A stretch of 64,000 nt of DNA from Hennigella sp045617465 (GTDB lineage: Bacteria; Bacillota_I; Bacilli_A; Mycoplasmatales; Mycoplasmoidaceae): contig JAZLIQ010000001.1 in the NCBI GenBank assembly GCA_045617465.1, forward strand, positions 77,958 to 141,957. The letters are read 5' to 3'. How positions within the stretch are numbered: position 1 is the first letter of the stretch; each line of letters begins with the position of its first letter. A program made the translations under genes and the position numbers. Positions 11,636 to 20,915 of this stretch are shown here, one piece after another. The notes under the pieces were generated by a model. That model made no database searches. It was not told where the DNA came from and saw only the letters and a list, made by a program, of their open reading frames with translations.

Positions 11636-13135
11636 ATGGCAAAGATTCTAAAAGATGAAGCTCATACATTTAATGAATATTTATTAATCCCAGACTATTC
11701 TGGTGTTAATAACATTCCTAGTAATGTTAGTTTAAAAACACCACTAACTAAATTTAAACGTGGTTCAAAACCAAAAATAGAAATGAACATTCCTATGGTC
11801 AGTGCGATCATGCAATCTGTTTCTGGTGATAAGTTAGCAATGGCTTTAGCCAAAGAAGGTGGAGTAACATTCATCTTTGGTGCTCAATCTATTGAAAACG
11901 AAGCAAAGATGGTTGAAACTGTTAAAGAACATAAAGCAGGTTTTGTTGTTTCCGATTCTAACTTAAAGGAATCAGCTACATTAGCTGATGTAATTGCTCT
12001 TAAAAGAAAGACAGGCCATGAAACTATTGCTATTACTTCTGATGGAACATGTAATGGTAAACTATTGGGTTTAGTTACATCTAAGGACTATCGTCCTAAC
12101 CGTTTGCCTTTAAACACAAAGGTTAAAACCTTTATGACACCTCTTAAACAATTAGTTACTGCTTATGATGGCATATCATTAGAAAAAGCTAATGATAAGA
12201 TCTGAGATCATAAGGTTAACCAATTACCTATTATTGATAAAAAAGGTAATCTAAAATACTTAGTCTTTAGAAAAGACTATGATGAACATGAGTTATTTCC
12301 AAACGAATTATTAGACGCTAAGAAGCGTTATGTGGTTGGGGCGGGAATTAATACTAGAGACTATAAAGAAAGAGTTCCTGCGTTAGTTAAAGCAGGTGTA
12401 GACGTTGTTTGTCTTGATAGCTCAGATGGTTTTACGCAATGACAAGCTGATGCTATAAAATGAATTAAGAAACACTATCCTTCTCTACCAGTAGGTGCTG
12501 GCAACGTAGTTGATGGCAAAGGATTTAGATTCTTAGCTAAAGCTGGTGCTGACTTTGTTAAAGTTGGTATTGGTGGTGGATCTATATGTATCACACGTGA
12601 AACAAAAGGAATTGGCCGTGGACAAGCAACAGCTGTTATTGACGTATGTCAAGAACGTGATAAGTATTTAAAACAAACAGGAATATATGTTCCAGTTTGT
12701 TCAGATGGTGGAATTGTACTAGACCATCATATCACTCTTGCTTTAGCAATGGGTGCTGACTTTGTAATGCTAGGTAGATACTTTGCTAGATTTGATGAAT
12801 CACCAAGTAACAAAGTTAACATTAATGGAACCTTCTATAAAGAATATTGAGGTGAAGGTTCAGCTCGTGCTAGAAACTGACAACGTTACGATTTAGGTGG
12901 CGATGCTAAGCTTAAATTCGAAGAAGGTGTTGATAGCTATGTTCCATATGCTGGAAGCTTAAGCGATAATGTTAGATTATCACTTGAAAAAGTAAAATCA
13001 ACAATGTGCAACTGTGGTGCTTTATCTATAAAGCAACTACAAAAGAATGCAACCTTAACACTTGCAAGTTCTACTTCAATTATTGAAGGTGGAGCACATG
13101 ACGTTGTCTTAAAAGACAAAGTAAATGTAAAATAA
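11636..13135 (+). CDS. guaB: IMP dehydrogenase
   Basis: GuaB oxidises IMP to XMP with NAD, the entry to GMP synthesis. The 499-residue protein has the TIM-barrel with two CBS segments between about residues 95 and 215. The catalytic loop is GIGGGSICITRETKG with Cys318, a variant I associate with some gut Firmicutes enzymes rather than the common GPGSICTTR form. The DGGI phosphate site, MLGRYFA and a mobile flap with GEGSARARNWQRY are present. AGAGGTAAC precedes the ATG. The gene converges on guaA and shares its terminator. Confidence 0.93.
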
Positions 13136-13157
13136 GAGCCTTGAAGCTCTTATTTTT
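13133..13157 (+). terminator. Terminator between guaB and guaA
   Basis: Stem AAGAGC / GCTCTT with loop CTTGAA followed by a T run. It starts in the guaB stop codon and ends at the guaA stop, so it can serve both convergent genes. Confidence 0.75.
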
Positions 13158-14107
13158 TATTCTCATTCAATTGTACCTGGAGGTTTTGATGTTACGTCAT
13201 AACCAACTCTATTAATACCATCAACTTCGTTAGTAATCCGTTTTGAAATCTTTGCTAACACGTTATAAGGTAGTTGGGCGAAGTTTGCTGTCATAGCATC
13301 TTTAGACTCAACTGCTCTAATGACAACAAAGTTGTCATATGAACGTTTACCATGTTTAATACCTGTTGATTTAACATTAGGCAATACTACAAAGTATTGT
13401 CATAACTTTTTGTTTAATCCTGCTTTTTCAATTTCTTCACGAACGATGCCATCAGCTTCTTGAAGAATATGAACTTTAGCTGGAGTTAACTCACCAAGTA
13501 CTCTAACACCCAATCCAGGGCCTGGGAATGGTTGTCTAATGAGGAAGGAACTTGGTAGACCAAGTTGTTTGCCTACTTCTCTTACTTGTGGTTTATATAA
13601 CATCTTTAATGGTTCAACTAAACCAAGTTTTAAGTCTTTTGGCAAACCACCAACATTGTGGTGAGACTTAATTACATTAGATTTTTTAGATTCAACAATA
13701 TCAGGATAAATTGTTCCTTGAGCTAATCACTTTAAACCTTTAATGCTTTTAGCATTAGCTTTGAAAACATCTATAAATGTTTTACCAATAACTTTTCTTT
13801 TTTGTTCAGGATCAGTTACACCTTTTAGATTTCTAAAGAAAGTGTTTTGCGCATTAACATATTTAAAGTTAATTGATGGAAAAGCTTTTTTAAAGCTTGC
13901 TTGCACTTGTTTTCCTTCGTTCTTTCTCATTAAACCAGTATCAACAAAGACACAAGTTAATTGTTTGCCTATAGCTTTATAAACAATGGCAGCAGTCACT
14001 GCTGAGTCTACGCCACCAGATAAGGCACAAATTGCTTTTTCTTTGCCAACTTGCTTTCTTATTGCTTTAATTTGTTTATTAACAAATTGTTGAATATTTA
14101 ATTTCAT
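13157..14107 (-). CDS. guaA: GMP synthase, ATP pyrophosphatase subunit only
   Basis: The 316-residue protein has the PP-loop SGGVDSAVTAA (residues 30-40), the GLMRKNEG segment, the RQPFPGPGLGVRVLG signature and the canonical C-terminus KPPGTIEWE. It matches only the second half of bacterial GuaA (about 510 residues). The N-terminal glutamine amidotransferase is missing, and nothing upstream encodes it, since hpt occupies that space. It should make GMP from XMP using free ammonia or a glutaminase encoded elsewhere. Start at 14107 overlaps the hpt stop by one base. Confidence 0.88.
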
Positions 14108-14667
14108 TATTTAAGTCCTTTCTCATAATCATCAAGAATTACTACATCTCTTAAGTTTCTATACTTATATTTATAACCCATTCCAAAGCCTGTGATTCAT
14201 TCATTAGGAATTTTCTTACCAACATAATCAGGTTTGATCTTAAATGGACGAAGGCGTTTCTTTTCCAATAAAACTACTGTTTTAAGTGATTTAGGTTTAC
14301 AGCGTTTTTTAAGTTGTTTAGTGACATAATCTAATGAATCGCCACTATCAATTAATTCATCTGCAACAATAATATCTCTACCTTTTAATCTATCTCAATC
14401 AAAATGTTGTTTAATTCGTTCAGTATCAATTTTCTTTTCTGCAATTTTAGAATAAGTATAGATTTTTAAAAATTCAACTTCTACGCCTATTTTAAGATGT
14501 TGGACTAAATGTCCAATAAAAACAAAACTACTATTCATTAAAGCCACTAGTACTGGTTCTTTGCCTTGATAGTCTTTATTAATCTTGTTAGCCAATTTCC
14601 TAATGATTCTTTTTAATTCTTGGTTGCTAACTAAAACTTTTCTTTTTCTATTGTAATTAAACTTCAT
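14107..14667 (-). CDS. hpt: Hypoxanthine-guanine phosphoribosyltransferase
   Basis: The 186-residue purine salvage enzyme adds ribose phosphate from PRPP to hypoxanthine or guanine. The PRPP-binding motif is IIVADELIDSGDSL, with LVALMNSSFVF earlier (the PP loop) and VVLLEKK plus a C-terminal NEWITGFGMGY segment matching the family's purine-binding WVVGYG region. With guaA and guaB it gives a short purine route, hypoxanthine to IMP to XMP to GMP. Translationally coupled to guaA. Confidence 0.93.
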
Positions 14668-14708
14668 TGCTATTGTATATCTTAATTTTAAAGTAAAATT
14701 AACAAAAC

Positions 14709-14740
14709 AAAAAAGAAACCTAACTCGGCTTCTTTTTTTT
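14709..14740 (-). terminator. Terminator of the zinc-ribbon gene
   Basis: AAGAA-CC / GG-TTCTT stem with a T run, read on the minus strand beyond the 14749 stop. Confidence 0.6.
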
Positions 14741-14748
14741 ATATGTAA

Positions 14749-14931
14749 TTAATTAGTTGTTCCAGTTAATTCCATTTTTGTTTTGCATTTTGGACATTTA
14801 GGTGTCTTCATTGCCATCATTGACCCAAGCATACCAGAAACTGATTTAGTCATGGTAAATCCACATTTTGGGCATTGATAAGTTCTAGTAGGAACATTTT
14901 TGGCCTTAACAGTATTATTAAATAATCCCAT
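14749..14931 (-). CDS. Small zinc-ribbon protein
   Basis: The 60-residue protein has two CPKC knuckles (CPKCGFT at about residue 19 and CPKCKTK at about 44), a rubredoxin-like zinc ribbon probably binding one Zn. ATG 14931 (MGLFNN) is chosen over the ATG 11 codons upstream because AAAAAGGAGAAAAA lies directly before it. Transcription probably starts from a TATAAT box embedded in an eight-unit TA repeat. Function unknown. Confidence 0.75.
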   Translation of the reverse strand: MGLFNNTVKAKNVPTRTYQCPKCGFTMTKSVSGMLGSMMAMKTPKCPKCKTKMELTGTTN

Positions 14932-14964
14932 TTTTTCTCCTTTTTTTAAATATTTCACAACCAT

Positions 14965-14980
14965 TATATATATATATATA
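14965..14980 (-). repeat. (TA)8 tract in the promoter of the zinc-ribbon gene
   Basis: Eight TA units run straight into the probable -10 box of the 14931 gene on the minus strand. A tract of this kind could change length by slippage. Confidence 0.6.
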
Positions 14981-15012
14981 GAAATGCTCAGGAACTTGCT
15001 ATTACCAAAAAC

Positions 15013-15040
15013 AAAAAGAAGCCCGGCCGAGCTTCTTTTT
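15013..15040 (-). terminator. Terminator of tuf
   Basis: Stem AAAAAGAAGC / GCTTCTTTTT with a CCGGCCGA loop, 20 nt beyond the tuf stop. It is symmetrical, so it could act on either strand. Confidence 0.8.
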
Positions 15041-15059
15041 AGTAAAAATTGAAGAAAAA

Positions 15060-16244
<1,185 letters not shown>

Positions 16245-16352
16245 ATTACATTTTTCTCCTTAATTTTTTAATATGTATATTTATTATATAGAGAAATCAC
16301 TTTTTTACATAGAAAAATATAAGATATTATTAAAATGCTGTTTTGAGAGTAA

Positions 16353-16380
16353 TATAAAAATTTATATATAAATTTTTATA
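16353..16380. repeat. Perfect 28-bp AT palindrome upstream of the toxin gene
   Basis: The 28 bases from 16353 to 16380 are identical to their reverse complement (arms TATAAAAATTTATA). The palindrome ends 8 nt before the toxin gene's TATAAT box, where a repressor operator could sit. It contains only A and T, so chance is more likely here than in mixed sequence. Confidence 0.6.
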
Positions 16381-16388
16381 TTAGGTTG

Positions 16389-16394
16389 TATAAT
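16389..16394 (+). promoter_or_regulatory. -10 box of the toxin gene (leaderless)
   Basis: TATAAT with only 6 nt to the ATG at 16401 and no Shine-Dalgarno sequence. The predicted mRNA begins at or next to the start codon. Confidence 0.65.
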
Positions 16395-16400
16395 AAACAT

Positions 16401-16946
16401 ATGAGTATTTATATTGTTAAGAATGATTACATAGATTTTTTAAATAGGTGTGATAGTCATGTAATGTGATCCAAGGATGATAGTGGTCACCCAAGACCAT
16501 ATGTTGGAATCATATTTGAAATTAATGAATTTGTTTATTTTGCACCATTGACGCATAATGGAAAAAGGTGAAAATCATTTGATGATCATATAGTCTTGGA
16601 AAACGGGAATATAGGTGCAATTAAATTCCCAAGAATGATTCCAGTAGCTAAAGCTAATCAAAATGAACTAATTGCTGAACTTGTTTATAAAAATTTAATG
16701 CTAAGTGAAAATATTGCAACAAAGAAATATGGTTATTTGATTAGAAAACAATATTGGGATATTAAAAGACAATGAAATTCAATTTTAAATCTCGCTTACA
16801 AAGTTTATTTCGAGAAGGAAACAATAAAAAGAAAATCACCATATTATTGCGATTTTAAAAAACTTGAAAAGAGGGCTTTGCTTTATAACAAATCATACTT
16901 ATATCTATTTAAAATTATAAAAATGCAAAAATATAATATAATGTAA
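16401..16946 (+). CDS. ToxN/AbiQ-like endoribonuclease toxin (type III TA)
   Basis: The 181-residue protein has the ToxN/AbiQ plan: an N-terminal DYIDFLNRCDSHV helix (residues 9-21), then RPYVGIIFEINEFVYFAPLT (32-51), the family's core strand pair, a GAIKFPRMIPV strand matching the INL/MIPV segment, and C-terminal helices. Known family members are RNases neutralised by a repeated RNA pseudoknot. Three Trp residues are TGA-coded, so the gene is adapted to this host. Directly downstream lie two matching ~43-nt repeats with their own promoter and terminator. Assignment is by remembered family pattern, not alignment. Confidence 0.78.
16937..16942 (+). promoter_or_regulatory. -10 box for the repeat RNA, inside the toxin 3' end
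   Basis: TATAAT (preceded by an overlapping TATAAT at 16932-16937) covers the last codons of the toxin gene. Transcription would start about 7 nt downstream, at the first base of repeat 1 (16951) within 1-2 nt. Confidence 0.6.
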
Positions 16947-16950
16947 AAAA

Positions 16951-17036
16951 GTGGAACTGCTGAGCCACACCCAAACAGGCACCTAAAAGATTGTGGAACT
17001 GCTGAGCCACGTTTCAATCAACAGGCACCTAAAAAA
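16951..17036 (+). ncRNA. Candidate type III antitoxin RNA, two tandem repeats
   Basis: Unit 1 (16951-16992, 42 nt) and unit 2 (16993-17036, 44 nt) both start with GTGGAACTGCTGAGCCAC and end with ACAGGCACCTAAAA; only the 8-10 nt between them differ. GTGG pairs with CCAC around a 10-nt loop. The loop's TGC-TG can pair with CAGGCA downstream (one bulge), giving an H-type pseudoknot, the fold of known type III antitoxins. A terminator follows at once. In known loci the repeats precede the toxin; here they follow it. Confidence 0.7.
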
Positions 17037-17057
17037 GAGGCTTAGCCTCTTTTTTTT
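17031..17057. terminator. Terminator after the antitoxin RNA, shared with clpB
   Basis: AAAAGAGGC / GCCTCTTTT stem with a TTA loop and T runs on both sides. It can end the plus-strand RNA and the convergent clpB transcript, whose stop codon follows immediately. Confidence 0.8.
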
Positions 17058-19193
17058 CTAACTTCCAGATGGATATACTGAAACCTTCTTTGTTTTAGCA
17101 TCTATTCCTAATTCATATTTTTTGTTACGTTTTAGATTATTTGAAATAATTTCATTAGCTAAAACATTTTCAATGTTTCTTTGAATAAATCTTTTGATTG
17201 GTCTTGCACCAAAAGCTGGATCATATGCATCTTTTGCAACTCAATCAATAATCTTCTTGTCAAAGTTAATATTGTATTCTTGTTCTAATAAACGTTTTGA
17301 AACTTCATTAAGTTGAGTCTTGACAATTTCCTTAATGTTGTCTTGACTTAATGAGTTGAAGACAATTAATTCATCAATTCTATTGATAAATTCAGGTCTT
17401 AGTCTTAACTTGATTTCATCAAGAACTTTTTGTTTATTGCCTTCTAGAACGTGTTGACCACCAATGTTTGATGTCATGATGATGATAGTATTTTTAAAGT
17501 TTACATATCTACCATGACTATCTTTTAGTTGACCATCATCTAATACTTGCAGTAAGATGTTTAGTACATCAACATGAGCTTTTTCGATTTCATCGAATAA
17601 GACAACTGAATATGGTTTTGTTCTAACTGCGTCAGTTAGGATTCCACCTTGTTCATAACCAACATATCCAGCTGGCGCACCAATTAGTTTACTAACTGTA
17701 TGTTTTTCCATATATTCGGACATATCAAATCTAATCATTTGTTTTTCTGAATCAAACATATTTAAAGCTAATGCTTTAGCTAATTGTGTTTTACCTACAC
17801 CAGTTGGTCCTAAAAACAAGAATGAACCAATTGGTCTGTTTGGATCATTAATACCTGCTCTGCCTCTTAATACAGCAGCAGCTACTAAATCAACAGCTTC
17901 ATCTTGCCCTTTAACTGTTTTCTTAATATCATCAGCTAAATTATTTAATTTAGCTTGTTCAGATTGAAGTAATTTATTTAAAGGAATATTTGTTGTTTGG
18001 GAAATAACTTCTGCTACTTCATTAACTGTAACAGAGTCAGAGAAGTTATGTCCAGCAGAATTCTTTTCAAAGTCTGCTTCTAGTTTCTTTAACTCTTTAG
18101 TTAAATTAGGAATAGAAACATAAAGCAGTTTACTAGCTTTTTCAAATTCTCCTTCTTGTTGAAGTCTTTCTGCTTCTAGTTTCTCATTATCTAATTTAGT
18201 CTTAAGATCATTAATCTTTTTATGTTCATCTTTATTCTTATTTCATTCAGATAATTCTTTATCTTGTTGTTTTTTAAGTTCAGATAATTGTTTCTCAATA
18301 TCTTTTAAACTCTTTTTAGATTTATCATCTTCTTCTTTAGAAAGGGCTGCTTTAGCAGTTTCTAAATAAATGATTTGTCTATTTCTTTTATCTAGTTCGG
18401 GAGGAAGAGAATGGAATTGTGTTTTAACTTTAGCTGCAGCTTCATCGATTAGGTCAATAGATTTATCTGGAAGATAACGGTCAGAAATATATCGATCAGA
18501 TAAATTAACTGCAGCCACAAGTGCAGAGTCGTGGATTTTAACTTGGTGGAACAATTCTCATCTTTCTTTTAGTCCACGCATGATGGTTAGTGCTTCTTCT
18601 TTAGTTGGTTCAGTTACTAGAACTTTTTGCATTCTACGTTCTAAGGCTGAATCTTTTTCAATATATTGACGGTATTCGTTAATAGTTGTGGCACCAATCA
18701 CTTTGATTTCACCCCGAGCCATCATTGGTTTTAAGATGTTAGCAGCATCCATTGTGCTGCTACCAGAGTTTTTACCAGTTCCTACTAATTGATGAATTTC
18801 ATCAATGAAGAGAATAATGTTACCATCAGATTCTTTTACTTGTTTGATAACATTATTTAATCTTTGTTCAAATTGACCTTGGAAACTAGCTCCAGCAATT
18901 AGACTCGCTAGAGATAGTTCGTATACTTCTTTACCAATAAGGTTGTTAGGAACATCCTTATTTACTATTCTTTGTGCAAAGCCTTCTACTATTGCTGTCT
19001 TACCAACACCTGGTTCACCAATTAGTACAGGGTTGTTTTTAGTTTTTCTTGAAATAATTTCGATTAATCTTCTTATTTCTTTTTCACGCCCAATAATAGG
19101 ATCAACTTTGTTGTCTCTTACGTCTTGGGTGATGTTACGCCCAAATTGTTTTAGGGCATTTTCATCATCTGGTTTTTGATAATTAAATTCCAT
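17058..19193 (-). CDS. clpB: ClpB disaggregase, short form
   Basis: ClpB unfolds aggregated proteins with two AAA+ rings. At 711 residues it lacks the usual ~140-residue N-terminal domain, as in M. genitalium ClpB. NBD1 has GEPGVGKTAIVEG (Walker A) and the IILFIDEIH Walker B. The coiled-coil middle domain covers about residues 210-340. NBD2 has GPTGVGKTQLAKALA, the DMSEYMEKHTVSKLIGAPAG stretch and LFDEIEKAH. A CIRCE operator at 19230-19256 indicates HrcA control. Confidence 0.95.
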
Positions 19194-19229
19194 AATTTAT
19201 TACCTCGCTATATTCATTATACACAAAAA

Positions 19230-19256
19230 TTAGCACTCTCAACAATAAAGTGCTAA
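19230..19256. promoter_or_regulatory. CIRCE operator upstream of clpB
   Basis: TTAGCACTC, 9-nt spacer, AAGTGCTAA: the HrcA-binding inverted repeat with one change from the consensus right arm. Located 37 nt upstream of the clpB start. Confidence 0.9.
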
Positions 19257-19269
19257 TTATTATTTTGTA

Positions 19270-19303
19270 AACAAAAACCTAGCTGATTCCGTTCAACTAG
19301 GTT
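19270..19303 (-). terminator. Terminator downstream of tRNA-Arg
   Basis: AACCTAG / CTAGGTT stem followed by T residues on the minus strand, 6 nt after the tRNA 3' end. Confidence 0.7.
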
Positions 19304-19308
19304 CTTAA

Positions 19309-19385
19309 TGGCGCGCCAGAGAGGATTCGAACCTCCGACCACGCGCTTAGAAGGCGCGTACTCTATCCAACTGAGCTACTGGCAC
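19309..19385 (-). tRNA. tRNA-Arg (anticodon TCT)
   Basis: A 77-nt cloverleaf on the minus strand. Acceptor GTGCCAG pairs with CTGGCGC, the anticodon loop is CTTCTAA (TCT, reads AGA), and the T loop is GTTCGAATC. The 3' CCA is encoded. AGA is the usual major Arg codon in AT-rich mycoplasmas. Confidence 0.95.
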
Positions 19386-19468
19386 AGTGTTATGTAATTA
19401 TACCACAAATTTATAATTTATAGGTTTTATACTTTATAATTTATCTAACTTGTAAAAGAGGTAAAAAG

Positions 19469-20797
19469 ATGAAAATTTTATCAGTAAAAAACAATAAAAC
19501 TGATGCAACATTTGAAGTTGAATTAGATGCAAAATCTTGAAAAGATAGCTTAGTTAAAACTAAGAAAGATTTAGCTAAGAATATTCAAATTCAAGGTTTT
19601 AGAAAAGGACATGTTCCTCAAGCAGAAATTGATAAACGTATTTCTAAACAAGAAGTAGCTATGCGTGCTTTAGAAAAACAACAAAATGCTTTAATTCAAG
19701 CAGTTATTGATTCTAAAGAATTTAAAAGTTCTGATTGTTTAGATTCAGTTAGTAGATTAGAAGTATCTAAACTAGAACCTACACCTATTGTTAAGGTTAG
19801 TTTAGAATTAGTACCCAAAGTTGAAAACTTTAGTGCTAAAGATATTAAAGAAATATCTGTGCCACCATTTAAGGCTCCAGATATTACTGATGCTATGGTT
19901 AATCACCAAATCAAGATGATGATTAAACCAGATGCAATGATCTCAGCCAAGAAAGATGGAGTTGTAGCTAAAGGTAATATTGCTGTTATTGACTTTAAAG
20001 GTTTTATTGATAACAAAGCCTTTAAAGGCGGTGAAGGCAAGAACTTTGAACTAGAAATTGGTTCTAAGTCATTCATTGATAACTTTGAAGACCAACTAGT
20101 AGGCTGCAAGAAAGGTGACAAGAAAGAAGTTAAAGTTACCTTCCCTAAAGACTATGGTATGAAAGACTATGCTGGTAAACCAGCAAAGTTTGATGTAGTA
20201 GTTAAAGATGTTAAGGAAATAGAATATCCACAAATCACTAAAGATTACTGCAAGAAGTTTGGTATGGATTGTGCTAACCAAAAAGAGTTGTTTGAACACA
20301 TTAAGAACTTGTTCAAACAAGAAGCGCAAATGCGTTATCAAGATATGGCTATGAGAATCATTAATGATGCTATAGCTAAGAAAGCTAAACTAAGCTATTA
20401 TCCTAATGGTTTAGTTGCTATGCACAAAAACCAAATCATGAGACAATATGAACAAGAAGCTAAACGTGCTGGTTTCAAGACTCTTGACCAATATAAGAAG
20501 GCTATTGGTTTAGATGCAAAGAAGTTTGAAGAAGTTTTAAATGGCTCAGCTAAGACAACATTAAATGTTGCATTAGCTTATGAAAAGCTTATTGAAGAAC
20601 TTAAACTTAAGGTTTCTGAAGCAGATAGCAAAGACTATCTAGATAAATTAACTAGATATGTAGGTGATGCAAAGAAAGCTAAAGATCTATATGAAAAGAA
20701 TAAAGAAATGGCTGAAAGCAACATCTTACGTGATAAGTTATTCAAAAAGCTTGTAGAAGAAGCTAAAAAAGAACAACCTAAGAAAGCAAGTAAATAA
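19469..20797 (+). CDS. tig: Trigger factor
   Basis: The ribosome-associated chaperone and prolyl isomerase, 442 residues. The N-terminal ribosome-binding signature IQGFRKGHVP (family GFRKGK/RxP) is at about residue 40. The FKBP-like domain (about 150-245) includes GFIDNKAFKGGEGKNFELEIGS and VTFPKDYG. The C-terminal arm domain is lysine-rich. ATG 19469 is chosen because AAAGAGGTAAAAAG precedes it and it restores the ribosome-binding domain. Confidence 0.94.
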
Positions 20798-20801
20798 CCA
20801 T

Positions 20802-20830
20802 AAAAACACCTAGGAAACTGGGTGTTTTTA
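20802..20830 (+). terminator. Terminator of tig
   Basis: AAAAACACC / GGTGTTTTT stem with a 10-nt loop, 5 nt after the stop codon. Confidence 0.8.
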
Positions 20831-20863
20831 AAATCTATATTTTTAAGCAAAATATAAAATAAA

Positions 20864-20890
20864 TTAGCACTCTCACCAATAATGTGCTAA
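20864..20890. promoter_or_regulatory. CIRCE operator upstream of lon
   Basis: TTAGCACTC, 9-nt spacer, ATGTGCTAA. The left arm and spacer are nearly identical to the clpB copy. It lies 26 nt upstream of the lon start, so lon and clpB probably belong to one HrcA regulon. Confidence 0.88.
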
Positions 20891-20915
20891 AATATAAGTA
20901 GCGGAGGTTATTTAC

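Noticed and set aside
253..13135. Apparent frameshifts or split genes in dxr, cdsA, cls, the helicase, guaB and many others
   Set aside because: All breaks are in-frame TGA codons at positions where Trp fits; under code 4 each is one intact gene.
16951..17036. CRISPR array
   Set aside because: Only two units, 8-10 nt variable parts far too short for spacers, no cas genes; a pseudoknot RNA beside a ToxN-like gene explains it better.
19903..20341. Long minus-strand frames opposite tig, and similar frames opposite tuf, lon, guaA and the lipoproteins
   Set aside because: They lie antisense to well-supported genes, have no ribosome binding site and no family resemblance.
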